The notes under the pieces are model-generated. The model had not been told where the DNA came from, ran no database searches, and saw only the letters and a list, made by a program, of their open reading frames with translations. A stretch of 64,000 nt of DNA from Candidatus Thiodiazotropha sp. 'RUGA' (lineage in GTDB: Bacteria > Pseudomonadota > Gammaproteobacteria > Chromatiales > Chromatiaceae), in NCBI GenBank assembly GCA_016842065.1, contig JAEPDS010000005.1:119388-183387 (forward strand), written 5' to 3'. This document shows positions 18,453 to 28,666 of this stretch, one piece after another. How positions within the stretch are numbered: the stretch's first letter is position 1; each line of letters opens with the position of its first letter. Made by a program: the position numbers and the translations under genes.

Positions 18453-19322
18453 TCACGCGATCACAGCACGTCTGCGGTTGAGCCAGAGGATATAGGCGAA
18501 GGTCGGTATCAGCATCAGTATGCCGTACATCACCGGCGCAATGGTCATATTGGGATTATTGAGAATCGTGCCGGTGATGAGAATCGCCGTACCACCGTTC
18601 TGAATGCCAGTCTCTATGGCAATGGTGCGGGCCGTGCGGACTGGCATGCGGGCGAGTTTCGCAACGGCGTAACCCAACCCCAGGGCGATACTCGACAACA
18701 GCAATGCGGGCACCCCGGTCTGATCAAGAAACAACACCATTGAGTCCCGGTTCTGCCAGATAATTCCGCCGATCACCAACAGCAACATGATCAGGGGTAC
18801 CCGGGTAATCAGCCTTTCATGTCTTATACAGAACTCCGCCCGATAGTGACGCAACAGCATACCGAGCAGTACGGGAATCAGAGTGATCACCACCAGTTTG
18901 GCGAAGGTGGGTAGGAAAGGCAGGACAATCTCGCTCTGATCACCCAGCTGCCATTCAAGTACCAGCCCACCGAGCAGCGGTATGGTTACCGGCGTCACCA
19001 GACTGACGATCGCAGTCAGGGTGATAGAGAGGGCCACGTCACCCTGCGCCAGGTAAGAGAACATATTCGATGTGGTGCCACCGGGACTGAAAGCGAGAAT
19101 CATGAAACCGATGAAGAGCTCAGGTGGCAGTTGCAGCAGAGAGAGCAGGATAAGTGCAACCACCGGCAGCATCACCATCTGACTGATAACACCGACCATT
19201 ACAGCCGCCGGGGTTTCCAACACCCGCTTGAAATCAGCGGTCACCAGACTGCTGCCCATGCTGAACATGATACAGAACAGGGTTACCGGCAGTGCCAGCT
19301 GCAGTACGATATCCTGATTCAT
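18453..19322 (-). CDS. Bile acid:sodium symporter family (BASS) transporter
   Basis: 289-aa membrane protein with about nine or ten hydrophobic segments. Family signatures are seen: FSPGGTTSNMFSYLAQGDVALS (the conserved GGxxSN region of helix 4) and AIETGIQNGGTAILI (the ETGxQN region of helix 9). In known members these form the crossover sites that bind Na+ and substrate. The ATG overlaps the upstream prenyltransferase stop (ATGA), so translation is coupled. The substrate is unknown: bile acids are unlikely in this setting, while organic acids or isoprenoid-type acids are possible. Confidence 0.92.
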   Translation of the reverse strand: MNQDIVLQLALPVTLFCIMFSMGSSLVTADFKRVLETPAAVMVGVISQMVMLPVVALILLSLLQLPPELFIGFMILAFSPGGTTSNMFSYLAQGDVALSITLTAIVSLVTPVTIPLLGGLVLEWQLGDQSEIVLPFLPTFAKLVVITLIPVLLGMLLRHYRAEFCIRHERLITRVPLIMLLLVIGGIIWQNRDSMVLFLDQTGVPALLLSSIALGLGYAVAKLARMPVRTARTIAIETGIQNGGTAILITGTILNNPNMTIAPVMYGILMLIPTFAYILWLNRRRAVIA

Positions 19323-20167
19323 GGCAGTTGCATCCAGAGCGTCGCCAGATAGGTGGCACCGAAAAGCAGATAGAAACGACCGGTCAGCGGCGTCAGCCTG
19401 CGGCGCTGAGAGGCATTCGCAGTCAGCAAATTGAGCGGACCGACCAAAGCGATGGAGGTCACCAGCAACATGACGATGCCGGGCAGCATCTGGGTCCAGA
19501 AGAGCAAGGCGCTGACAAGATAGACCAGGCTCGCCAGCAGGTAGTAGAGCTTGACCCCTGAACGGTAGCCGATACGCACGATCAAAGTGCGGATCCCGGC
19601 CTCACGATCCGCTTCGTAATCCCGCAGTTCGTTGCTCAGCAGCAGAAGTGAGGACAACAGACTGAACGGCAGTGACAGCCACAACACCTCAAGGGTGTAG
19701 ATACCGGTGAGCACATAGTAGGACCCACCGATCAACAACACCCCCATCAACAGGAACACCAGCAGAATTCCCAGCCCCCGCTGTTTGTAGTTGACCTTGC
19801 CACCGGTATAGCCCCAGGCACCGGCCACACCGATCAGCCCGAGCAGCAACAGAGGCCATCCCCGGATCGTCACCATGTAGAGTCCCAAAGCGATGGCCAG
19901 CAACATCACTCCCCAGCCTACTCTGGCGTTGCGCCGGATCGCCTGCCTCTGGGCTGGCGCCAGTCCAGGCGATTGCAGATCCGGCGTGTCATTGATCAGA
20001 TTCACCGCCACCTGCAGTAGCACGCCGGTCAGCAGCACCAGCCAGGCCAACCAACCATCCACCGCCTGGTCGATCAGCGCCAGACTGACCCCCAGGCCAC
20101 AGGTGGCGATCGCCACGACCAGGGAAAAAGGTCGCATGGCACCGATAAAACTGTATTTACCGCTCAT
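19319..20167 (-). CDS. UbiA-superfamily prenyltransferase (MenA-like)
   Basis: 282-aa membrane enzyme with eight or nine hydrophobic segments. The first aspartate motif is NLINDTPDLQSPG; it keeps NDxxD but lacks the later Asp of MenA enzymes. The second is DYEADREAG (intact DxxxDxxAG). The GYTGGKVNYKQRGLG segment resembles 1,4-dihydroxy-2-naphthoate prenyltransferases. The start ATG at 20167 overlaps the stop of the upstream barrel gene (ATGA), and its end overlaps the BASS gene the same way. The aromatic acceptor cannot be named from sequence. Confidence 0.87.
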   Translation of the reverse strand: MSGKYSFIGAMRPFSLVVAIATCGLGVSLALIDQAVDGWLAWLVLLTGVLLQVAVNLINDTPDLQSPGLAPAQRQAIRRNARVGWGVMLLAIALGLYMVTIRGWPLLLLGLIGVAGAWGYTGGKVNYKQRGLGILLVFLLMGVLLIGGSYYVLTGIYTLEVLWLSLPFSLLSSLLLLSNELRDYEADREAGIRTLIVRIGYRSGVKLYYLLASLVYLVSALLFWTQMLPGIVMLLVTSIALVGPLNLLTANASQRRRLTPLTGRFYLLFGATYLATLWMQLP

Positions 20168-21426
20168 AGGCTGAATGACCAGGTGACATCCAGAGAGGCC
20201 ACCCACTGCTGTTTCTCCTCACCAAAAAATGTACTTGGTACCCGGCCACCGAACGGCCTTCCGGAACCGGAATAGTGATCATAGCGCAGTTCAGGGCGAA
20301 TCCTGAGACCCTCCCTCAGCCACCAGGAGAGATTGGCGGTAATCCCCCGGTAGATCCCGGCTGGCAGCAGTGCATGAGCGCCATCCGCATCCTTGAACCA
20401 CTCGACTCTCAATCCGATCTGTTGGTCTTTACGCCATTGCAGGTACCAGTTCAGGTTGGCGCCGTACCAGCGACTGTCCTCGGTGATCAGAAAGCCGGGA
20501 GGGTTATTGCTGTCCGCTTGCAGATCGCCGCCCTCCTGATATCCGTAGACAGCGTTCAGCGCGACCCGGTGGAGAGAGTTGAACCGGTGACTCAACAGCA
20601 CCGAGTGCATGCGACGCAAGAGCTTTTCACCACGACTGCTGACAGCGTTGAACGGCCGTGTCTGCTCAGTCAGGCCATCTTCCGACTGTTCATAACCAAT
20701 GATGTTCTCAATATCGAGCCATGTCCTGAAATCGGTGCTGCGCCAACGAATGTCGAACAGCAATGTCTTGTCATCGTTGTTGTCCTGCAGATTGTTCCAA
20801 CCCTGCACCAACCCCAGACCAACAGACCAGAGACCACGCTCTTCAGCCATCGGCAGCTTCAACGCCCCCATCACCCCCACATGTTTGACCGGTTGATAGA
20901 CAAAGGCATAAGCGTGGGTGTAGAAGCCGGTTGGCGGATCCAGCGGCGCACCGATCTCATACCCCAGAGAGGTGAACCAACTCCCGGCAATCCAGGAAAA
21001 ACCCTCTGCCAGCGGCAGATAACCGCTGAGGAACCACTGGGGCATGAGAAACAGCCGTTGCTTGCCATCGTTGATGTGGAGTTCGTCATCCAGTCCGTAG
21101 GTAATGGCCGCATCCCCACCGTAGCGCAAGTCGACTTCGAAACCCCAGTCCGCCTCCACCGGTGCGGGGCCGGGAAAGGGGCCAATGCGGGGTTTGATAT
21201 TGGCCTTCGGTGACTTTTCGATAATCAACTCCGCCCGATTCAGGTTGACCCCCTCATCGAAGTTCAGAAACCCTGATGGAAACACGTTCTCCGACGGTGA
21301 ATCGTTGGCGATGGCGCCAAACTGGATGCGACTCTGCAGCGTGGGCCAAGCGGACGCCTGGCACGTGGAGAGTGCGGATCCCAGTAACAGAAAAGAGATA
21401 ATCGATTTTGTTGCAGCCTGATTCAT
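20164..21426 (-). CDS. Outer-membrane beta-barrel protein (BBP2/porin-like)
   Basis: 420-aa protein with a signal peptide (SIISFLLLGSALSTCQASA) and a long series of alternating aromatic/hydrophobic strands, such as WGFEVDLRYGGDAAITYGL, GVMGALKLPMAEERGLWSVGLG and LRVEWFKDADGAHAL. It ends with strand-like WVASLDVTWSFSL. The pattern is that of a 14-18-strand outer-membrane barrel, probably OmpL-like BBP2; the exact family is uncertain. The terminal residue is Leu rather than the usual Phe, although a Phe lies two residues before. It is first in an operon with a prenyltransferase and a BASS transporter. Confidence 0.78.
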   Translation of the reverse strand: MNQAATKSIISFLLLGSALSTCQASAWPTLQSRIQFGAIANDSPSENVFPSGFLNFDEGVNLNRAELIIEKSPKANIKPRIGPFPGPAPVEADWGFEVDLRYGGDAAITYGLDDELHINDGKQRLFLMPQWFLSGYLPLAEGFSWIAGSWFTSLGYEIGAPLDPPTGFYTHAYAFVYQPVKHVGVMGALKLPMAEERGLWSVGLGLVQGWNNLQDNNDDKTLLFDIRWRSTDFRTWLDIENIIGYEQSEDGLTEQTRPFNAVSSRGEKLLRRMHSVLLSHRFNSLHRVALNAVYGYQEGGDLQADSNNPPGFLITEDSRWYGANLNWYLQWRKDQQIGLRVEWFKDADGAHALLPAGIYRGITANLSWWLREGLRIRPELRYDHYSGSGRPFGGRVPSTFFGEEKQQWVASLDVTWSFSL

Positions 21427-21676
21427 ATAGGGCCGCTACTCTATTTCATTACAGGCCGATCCGGCTTGATCTGCGACAAATCGCAGCATCGCTGAGCCGA
21501 TCGATGGGTTAGTGCATCGGTAAAACGGGAATCGTGTCTATGGCATGCTGAGCGATTATGGTAAACCGCACTCTGACCTCAGAAAAACGGGTAGAATCTC
21601 AAATTAATTGAAGTTATTGCGTACAGTAGTTGTCATGTATTGAATTGACGATGTTGAAATTGATCAGCCCATTAGG

Positions 21677-22633
21677 ATGTCAGGCTCGAAAGACTCTATG
21701 AGTGCAGAGATTCAAAACAATCCAAAACCCTTACTGTCCGCACATGGGCTGGTAAAGCACTTCGGCTCCTCACGGGTTGTGGATGGGGTCGATCTGCAGT
21801 GCCGATCCGGCGAAATCCTCGGCATGCTGGGGGCCAACGGCGCCGGTAAAACCACCACCTTGCGTCTCTGCTACGGCTTTTTGCAGCCCGATGAAGGCAG
21901 TGTCTTTATTGACGGGATCGAACGGGAGAAAGACCCGGACGGGGTCAATCGTCTGATTGGTGTCTGCACACAGGATGATACCTTTGATACCGATTTTACC
22001 GTGCAGGACAACCTGCTCTGGTTCGGACACTATTTCCGCCCGAGACCGACCGACCTTGAGACCCGGGTCAGGGAGTTGTTGGATCGTTTTGATCTCAGCC
22101 GCTACGCGAAGGCGAAACCGGACACCCTGTCGGGCGGTTATCGACGTCGGTTGATGATTGCCAGAGCCCTGGTACACCAACCTAAGGTGCTTTTCCTGGA
22201 CGAACCGACAACCGGACTCGATCCACAGGCGCGGATGGCGGTCTGGGAGCTGGTCGACGGTTTACGTAACGAAGGGCTTGGCATCGTACTGACCACCCAC
22301 TACATGGATGAAGCCGAACGGTTATCAGATAACCTGCTGGTCCTGAAGGAGGGACAGGTGGTCTCGGTGGGCGCACCGAGAACGGTATTGGGTGACCTGG
22401 TGGGTGAGCACGTTGTGGTACTGGACGCCAAGATCCCGCAGGCAATGGCCGTGGAGTCCTGGCTTGAAAAAGAGGGACTTGGCGAACCGACACGGATTCT
22501 CAATACCTGGCAATTTGCCCTCGACGGTACGGGACTGGCCCGCTTCTCTGCCGCCTTCGGCGAGTTGCGCTTTGAGGTTCGGCCGCCCAATCTCGATGAC
22601 CTGTTTCTGCAATTGACGGATGATGATTCATGA
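21677..22633 (+). CDS. ABC transporter ATP-binding protein, NodI-like
   Basis: ATPase of an ABC-2 exporter, 318 aa. Walker A is GANGAGKTT near residue 53, the Q-loop is CTQDD, the signature is LSGGYRRR near 152, and Walker B is LFLDEPTTGLDP with the H-switch TTHYMDEAERL. The sequence reads most like the NodI/drug-exporter branch (TIGR01288-like), with a C-terminal extension of about 90 residues. The start could be seven codons later (21698). It overlaps the permease gene by 4 bp (ATGA). The exported substrate is unknown: possibly a lipid, oligosaccharide or toxic compound. Confidence 0.92.
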   Translation: MSGSKDSMSAEIQNNPKPLLSAHGLVKHFGSSRVVDGVDLQCRSGEILGMLGANGAGKTTTLRLCYGFLQPDEGSVFIDGIEREKDPDGVNRLIGVCTQDDTFDTDFTVQDNLLWFGHYFRPRPTDLETRVRELLDRFDLSRYAKAKPDTLSGGYRRRLMIARALVHQPKVLFLDEPTTGLDPQARMAVWELVDGLRNEGLGIVLTTHYMDEAERLSDNLLVLKEGQVVSVGAPRTVLGDLVGEHVVVLDAKIPQAMAVESWLEKEGLGEPTRILNTWQFALDGTGLARFSAAFGELRFEVRPPNLDDLFLQLTDDDS

Positions 22634-23442
22634 GGCTCTATCTGGCCATGACAGCCTGGCAGAGCTGGGCCGTATTGCGGCGTCATCTGACGGTCTACCT
22701 GCGTAACTGGCACACCGCGGCTCTGCCACCGATCTTCGAACCGATCATCCTGTTGCTGGTCTTCGGTGTCGGTCTGGGCAGTAACATTCCCGACTTCGAC
22801 TGGAAGTCGCAGAACGTCTCCTACCTGGCCTATCTGGCGCCTGGGATTGTCGCCTACACCGTCTTCATGACGGCTTTTTTTCAGGCACTGTTTGCCGCCT
22901 ACATCCGCATGCACTACCAGAAGACCTGGGACGGTCAGCTGACCACACAGGTGAGATTGGAGCATGTGGTCTGGGGTGAGGCGCTCTGGTCTGCCAGCCT
23001 GGGCCTGGCCTATTCGGTCATCGTAATCTTCGTCCTGGTCGGATTTAACCTGGGGGGGTGGCTCGATCTTCACTGGAGCGGTGTGATTGCGACCCTGCCG
23101 CTGCTGTTTCTTGCGGGGGTCGCCTTTGCTGCCCTGGGTCTGTTGTTCACCGCGATCGTACCAACCATCGATCATATGAACATCCCGTTCTATCTGGTGA
23201 TCATGCCGCTGGGATTTGCCAGTAACACCTACTTCCCTCTGGAGAGTGATGCCTTGTTGGCCCAGGCCTGGCTGATGATCAATCCGCTGCACCATCTTGC
23301 GGAGGGGATACGGCTGTTAATGTTGTCGGGTATATGGAGTTACCATCTGGTTATGGCGGTGTTTCTGTTCCTTCTGATGATCCTTATTCTGCTACCGGTC
23401 GATCTAAGGCTGTTGCGCCGCAGGGTGCTGGGGGAAAGATGA
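22630..23442 (+). CDS. ABC-2 type permease, NodJ-like
   Basis: 270-aa membrane subunit with six hydrophobic segments and the ABC-2 signature near the middle (APGIVAYTVFMTAFFQALFAAYIRM; FNLGGWLDLHWSGVI; PLGFASNTYFPLES). NodJ-type permeases share the PxxFEPIxxLLxFGxGLG start seen here as PPIFEPIILLLVFGVGLGSN. It is translationally coupled to the ATPase gene by an ATGA overlap. No third subunit or substrate-binding protein is nearby, which fits an exporter. Confidence 0.92.
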   Translation: MRLYLAMTAWQSWAVLRRHLTVYLRNWHTAALPPIFEPIILLLVFGVGLGSNIPDFDWKSQNVSYLAYLAPGIVAYTVFMTAFFQALFAAYIRMHYQKTWDGQLTTQVRLEHVVWGEALWSASLGLAYSVIVIFVLVGFNLGGWLDLHWSGVIATLPLLFLAGVAFAALGLLFTAIVPTIDHMNIPFYLVIMPLGFASNTYFPLESDALLAQAWLMINPLHHLAEGIRLLMLSGIWSYHLVMAVFLFLLMILILLPVDLRLLRRRVLGER

Positions 23443-23545
23443 AGCGTCATGACATTCCGTTGAGTGAGTGGTTTACTAGCGGAACATTTCAATGCCATAG
23501 ACCCTCTGGTTACCAATGCCAAAGTCGCTTATTGTGGTTGCAGGC

Positions 23546-24544
23546 TTATCTCCCTGCACCATCGGAGCGTGGAAAATCACGAATCAGCGACGCCACGACC
23601 GAGGGTTGATCGATCTGTACAAAGTGCCCTGCACCCTCGACCAAATGGATCTCGGAGTTGGGAAGCAGACGGTGAAAATCTTTCGCCACACCCGCATTCA
23701 GGTCCTTATCGTCCTTACCGAATATGATCCGCACCGGTGTCTGCAGTCTCATTAATGCCGGAATCATCTCCTGACGCTTTTCGATCTCTTCATTCAATAC
23801 TTTGTTCAGGCTGAAGAAGGCGGGCCGGATCTGTAATGATTGATGCCCGAGTATCTTTTTAAACGGTTCCCGTTGCGCGTCTGTGCTGATGAACTTGGCA
23901 ATCTGCTCATTGTAGCCTTGCATCCAGAGGCTATCGAAGTGGCGGGTTAGCCAGACCGAGATATCCCGATAGATACCTGGCGTTGAAAATCGTTTGATTG
24001 CCTCAGGCGCCCTTAAAGTGGGTGCTGGTGCGTAATAAGTGTTGAGCAGAACCAGGCCTGAAGATATCTGCGGATTCTCCAGAGCCCAGTCAATTCCCGG
24101 TTGACCGGACGCATCGTGCATGACGAGTACAACCTGGTTCAAGTTAAAATGTTCAATTACCGCTTCCAGGTCCCTGCGCAGACTGGCCACGTCGTATCGA
24201 TGTTGCGCTGGCTTATCCGAATCGCCCCAGCCTAAAAAGTCGAAAGTGATGATATGCCGATCATTAGCGAGCAGCGGCACCAATCTGTCATAGAGATGCA
24301 TACTGTCCGGAAAGCCATGCATCATAACCAGGGTCGGCTTCTCACTCTCGATTCCGTACTCACGGGCATGGATCTGAAAACCGTCCCGAGGCAGTCGATG
24401 GTCCCGATAGTCGATTTCGTTCTGGTAACGCGCTTCGTATGCCTGGAAATAGCCGCTATGATCCACCGTTGCGCAGCCATTCAACAACAACATAAAAAGC
24501 GTAATGTTACTGATCACAATTAACTTAACCAGCCGTAATTCCAT
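23546..24544 (-). CDS. Lipoprotein alpha/beta hydrolase with an Asp-type nucleophile motif
   Basis: 332-aa protein. The N-terminal signal ends in a lipobox (LLLNGC), so it is predicted to be lipid-anchored. The fold motifs are HGFPDS (oxyanion region), FDFLGWGDSDKP, nucleophile elbow VMHDASGQPG with D144, and the C-terminal GAGHFVQIDQP His. The nucleophile position is Asp, as in haloalkane dehalogenases and epoxide hydrolases, not Ser. The reaction is therefore likely a dehalogenase- or epoxide-type hydrolysis, or an unassigned one. It stands convergent to the ABC permease and has its own AT-rich upstream region. Confidence 0.85.
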   Translation of the reverse strand: MELRLVKLIVISNITLFMLLLNGCATVDHSGYFQAYEARYQNEIDYRDHRLPRDGFQIHAREYGIESEKPTLVMMHGFPDSMHLYDRLVPLLANDRHIITFDFLGWGDSDKPAQHRYDVASLRRDLEAVIEHFNLNQVVLVMHDASGQPGIDWALENPQISSGLVLLNTYYAPAPTLRAPEAIKRFSTPGIYRDISVWLTRHFDSLWMQGYNEQIAKFISTDAQREPFKKILGHQSLQIRPAFFSLNKVLNEEIEKRQEMIPALMRLQTPVRIIFGKDDKDLNAGVAKDFHRLLPNSEIHLVEGAGHFVQIDQPSVVASLIRDFPRSDGAGR

Positions 24545-24666
24545 TTTGCTTGCCTCACATTGTCACTTGCATTTTTAAAGTTACTTCAGTCTAGACAACA
24601 GACTTGTTAATTGCAAGTCACTCATTGGCATGTACTTGAAAACATTCAAAACGGAATGAATGGGTT

Positions 24667-26280
24667 TCAGGCTTTATCGAGGGTGTTGAAATGTTGTTTC
24701 AAATCCTCAGCAAAACCTTTACCGGCCTCTGTATAGATGTTGAAAACGAAATTTACGCCAAGCTTCTTGAGGGAGGAAATTTCATCGCGGAACTTGGAAG
24801 TTGAAGCAATACGTCCTTCAAATCCAATCTCACGCAGGCGTTCTGCAGCGGCCAGGTTAGCCGGATGTCTGGGTAATGCGAGAATGACCCATTTCAACTT
24901 CGCTGCCAGATCGGGGGCACGTGACCAGAAATCGGGGTTGGTCGCATCTCCCTTGACAACCTGCTGCCCCTGAGCCAGACGTCTCTCGACCTGGAAATCA
25001 TCCATGTCGACCCCAAGCACTTTGCCAGGAAAGTCCAGTGCAAGTGAATCGTAAACTGAACTACCAACACGCCCCATTCCAAACACCAGCACCTGGACAT
25101 CACCAACCTGAATGTCTTCCTCTCCAGTGAGACGCTGTTTCCGCTCCATGCGTTTGAATCGTGGACGCCACAGCGTATAGAGACGCTCGCCGTTATCGAT
25201 GATCGGCGCAGCACCGATAAAAGAGAGTGACAGCAGGATGGCAAAAACCGCCATCCATTCCGCTGGAAGCCAACCGGCTGCGACCGATACCGATCCGACA
25301 ATCAAACCAAACTCGCTGTAGTTGGCCAATACCAGTGACGAGCGCCAGGATGTGCTGGCGCGCAATTTAAAGGCAGCGAACAGGCCGAAGTAGAGCGCGG
25401 TCTTGATCGGCAGTACAAGAAGAAAGAGGCAAGCCAACAGAATCGCATTCCAACTTGGCGGCACGGCCATACCGACACTGAGAAAAAATCCCACCAAGAA
25501 CAGCTCTTTAAAACCAAGTAGGTTTTTGGCCATTTCATTCGACTTGGGATGACCAGCCAACAACATCCCTACCACCAGCGCCCCCAAGTCTCCTTTGAGA
25601 TTGACCAGCTCGAACAGGTCCGCACCACCAAGTGCCAATACAAAGCCGTAGAGCACCAACAGTTCGCCATGACCGGTACGCGATAGTATTGCAAACAGCA
25701 CGTAACGCAGCGGAATAAGCGCTAACAACCCAAATGCCCAGAGCGATGGCAGTTTACCGGCGGATACGGCAAGAAACGCCACCGCAGCAATATCCTGCAT
25801 GATCAACACGCCGATGGCAATCAAGCCATAAAACGAGCCGCTCGAGCCGACCTGATCAAGAATTTTTACCGCAAACACCGTGCTTGAAAATGTCAGGGCA
25901 AACGCAATGATCAAGGCTGTTGATAAATCAATCCCCGCGACCAGAGGCAAACTGAATGAGGCGAGAAAAAGCACAAACAAGGTCATCAAACCAACCACCA
26001 GAGCCATATGCAGGATGGCCACACCCCAGATGTAGGGCGGCAGCAAAGCTTTCACACGCAGCTTCAAACCGATGGTAAAGAGTAGAAGCGTCACACCCAG
26101 GTCAGCGGTGATACGAAGAAAATCACCGCCTTCGGCACCGGCCGCATTGAGCACAAAACCAGCCAGCAAAAAACCAACCAATGGTGGTAATCCAATGTGG
26201 CTTACCAATAACCCACAGGCGAATGCAAATCCAATCCACAAAGGTTCGCGTGGATCTATTGATAGCAGGAGGGAGTCCAT
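24667..26280 (-). CDS. KefB/YbaL-like cation:proton antiporter with RCK domain
   Basis: 537-aa membrane protein of the CPA2 family. About twelve hydrophobic segments form a Na+/H+ exchanger domain (to about 375). A TrkA-N/RCK domain follows, with the Rossmann motif VLVFGMGRVGSS near 400 and acidic VDMDD. The C-terminus has KWVILALPRHPANLAAAERLREIG, typical of the NAD-binding fold. It most resembles the KefB/YbaL branch of K+ efflux systems. There is no glutathione-pathway ancillary kefF or kefG nearby. It is transcribed alone, with about 240 bp of non-coding sequence upstream. Confidence 0.9.
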   Translation of the reverse strand: MDSLLLSIDPREPLWIGFAFACGLLVSHIGLPPLVGFLLAGFVLNAAGAEGGDFLRITADLGVTLLLFTIGLKLRVKALLPPYIWGVAILHMALVVGLMTLFVLFLASFSLPLVAGIDLSTALIIAFALTFSSTVFAVKILDQVGSSGSFYGLIAIGVLIMQDIAAVAFLAVSAGKLPSLWAFGLLALIPLRYVLFAILSRTGHGELLVLYGFVLALGGADLFELVNLKGDLGALVVGMLLAGHPKSNEMAKNLLGFKELFLVGFFLSVGMAVPPSWNAILLACLFLLVLPIKTALYFGLFAAFKLRASTSWRSSLVLANYSEFGLIVGSVSVAAGWLPAEWMAVFAILLSLSFIGAAPIIDNGERLYTLWRPRFKRMERKQRLTGEEDIQVGDVQVLVFGMGRVGSSVYDSLALDFPGKVLGVDMDDFQVERRLAQGQQVVKGDATNPDFWSRAPDLAAKLKWVILALPRHPANLAAAERLREIGFEGRIASTSKFRDEISSLKKLGVNFVFNIYTEAGKGFAEDLKQHFNTLDKA

Positions 26281-26521
26281 ACGTAAGATTAACTTATTAC
26301 AGCGGATTTAGGAATAATCGCCATTTTCTACAAACAGTTATTACTACAATCATGATCTGTCGAATCAAACGGTGTATGTATGATGCTTGGGTTAGCAATC
26401 AACCGACTGCTTCCGGTCTGTTATCAACAGCCCGTTACGCCACTATGTCCCCTGCAGTGCTCGGCATGACTTAGCCTGCAGACTCGACACATTGATCGGC
26501 AAAGCGATACGCAAACGAGTG

Positions 26522-27478
<957 letters not shown>

Positions 27479-27543
27479 TCAAACTACAACCACACCTGTC
27501 AGCCCAGGGTTGATGAGCGGTCGGTGTCGTATTGTCCCAAAGG

Positions 27544-27849
27544 TTACATAAGTCGTTTTAGAAATACACGCATCTCTTTGGCTGCCTGGATATCCCCTTT
27601 TTCCTCAGCAACCTCGATCCCTTGTCGATAACTCACCACAGCCTCTTCAACTCGTTCCATCCCGGTCAACGCTTTACCCAGATGTTTCCAGCTGGCTGAA
27701 TGCTTGGGATCGAGTGCCACCGCTTTCGAGAGATGCTCAACAGCCTGAGCATAATCTTTTTGTTTCAGAAACAGGGTACCCAGGGTATAGCGCAATAGCG
27801 CGTTGTCAGTACCCTGCTCCAACATCTTTTCCAGATTGAGCTGGTCCAT
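27544..27849 (-). CDS. Small tetratricopeptide-repeat protein
   Basis: 101-aa soluble protein made almost entirely of TPR helices. Two to three repeats are visible (LLRYTLGTLFLKQKDYAQAVEHLSKAVALDP and then SWKHLGKALTGMERVEEAVVSYRQGIEV, interrupted here for length). There is no signal peptide. It resembles the small TPR proteins common in Chromatiales and Pseudomonas, whose role is unknown. It precedes hemF by 86 bp on the same strand, but co-transcription is only a guess. TPRs mediate protein-protein contacts; no partner can be named. Confidence 0.85.
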   Translation of the reverse strand: MDQLNLEKMLEQGTDNALLRYTLGTLFLKQKDYAQAVEHLSKAVALDPKHSASWKHLGKALTGMERVEEAVVSYRQGIEVAEEKGDIQAAKEMRVFLKRLM

Positions 27850-28069
27850 AATATGACCTCAGTGTGTTGGCCGACAGAATCGGATCATGACCATTAGTGT
27901 AAAAACCATAGAGGCTGCTGACCTCCGGATAGTATCAGATGCGAGTCAGGATCCAGCCATACAACCGGAGACAATACATGGATATCGGACCCGCTCAACA
28001 ACGACAAATTGGTATCGAATGACAGCTCGTTTCGGCTGCAACGACAAGCGAATTGCGCTGTACCTGCGG

Positions 28070-28666
28070 CTACTTTTGTGCCACTAACATGGCCACATCC
28101 CGACTGCCCAGGGAGAGATCACCCAATCGCCCTTCCTCCCGATAGACACGCACTTGGAGTTGGCTGAAAAGCTGCAACAGCTCCTGATCTGCGAGGCGAA
28201 AAGCGGGATTCTGTGGTCCTTCCGTGGAGACTGCCTGACGTGTAAAGGTCTGATAGAAGATCAACCCACCCGGTTTCAGGGCCTGGATCAACACGGGGAT
28301 CAAGCTACGCTCCAGGAAGTAACTCACCACAATCACATCAAACTGCTCTGTCTGGGGTGGCTGACTCTCCACATCGCGTACACGGGCATGAAGATTGTTC
28401 AGTTTCAGTTGCCCGGCACCCTGTGCCAGTCGCTGAATGGCGACTGAGGAGAGATCCCAGGCCTCTACGGTAAACCCCCGCTGCGCCAGAAACAGCGCAT
28501 TACCACCCAGGCCACAGGCCAAGTCCAGCGCAATCCCCCGCTCCGGTAACAGGTGTGCATTGCTCAGCAACACCTCAGCCGGCCGGGCCACTTTCTCTTC
28601 ATCTGCGTAGCGTCGGTCCCACTTGATACGCAGCTGCTGTGTCGAATCTGGCTCTTGCTGGCTCAA
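28070..28666 (-). CDS. TehB-like SAM-dependent methyltransferase
   Basis: 198-aa class I methyltransferase. The N-terminus has WDRRYADEEKVARPAEVL, like TehB-type proteins. Motif I is LDLACGLGGNALFLAQRG, post-I is EAWDLS, and a later FDVIVVSYFLERSLIP fits motif II. The start is a TTG at 28666 that overlaps the stop of metZ (TTGA), so the two genes are translationally coupled. No ATG lies nearby in frame. The substrate is unknown. The family is often annotated as tellurite resistance, but that should not be assumed. Confidence 0.86.
   Translation of the reverse strand: MSQQEPDSTQQLRIKWDRRYADEEKVARPAEVLLSNAHLLPERGIALDLACGLGGNALFLAQRGFTVEAWDLSSVAIQRLAQGAGQLKLNNLHARVRDVESQPPQTEQFDVIVVSYFLERSLIPVLIQALKPGGLIFYQTFTRQAVSTEGPQNPAFRLADQELLQLFSQLQVRVYREEGRLGDLSLGSRDVAMLVAQK

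Noticed and set aside
20275..21213. A 312-codon open frame antisense to the outer-membrane barrel gene
   Set aside because: No domain or signal; the barrel gene has a signal peptide and is coupled to the next gene, so the minus strand is the coding one.
22300..23295. A 331-codon open frame antisense to the ABC transporter genes
   Set aside because: Gln/Arg/Asp-rich shadow with no domain; the plus-strand ABC genes have all expected motifs and an ATGA coupling.
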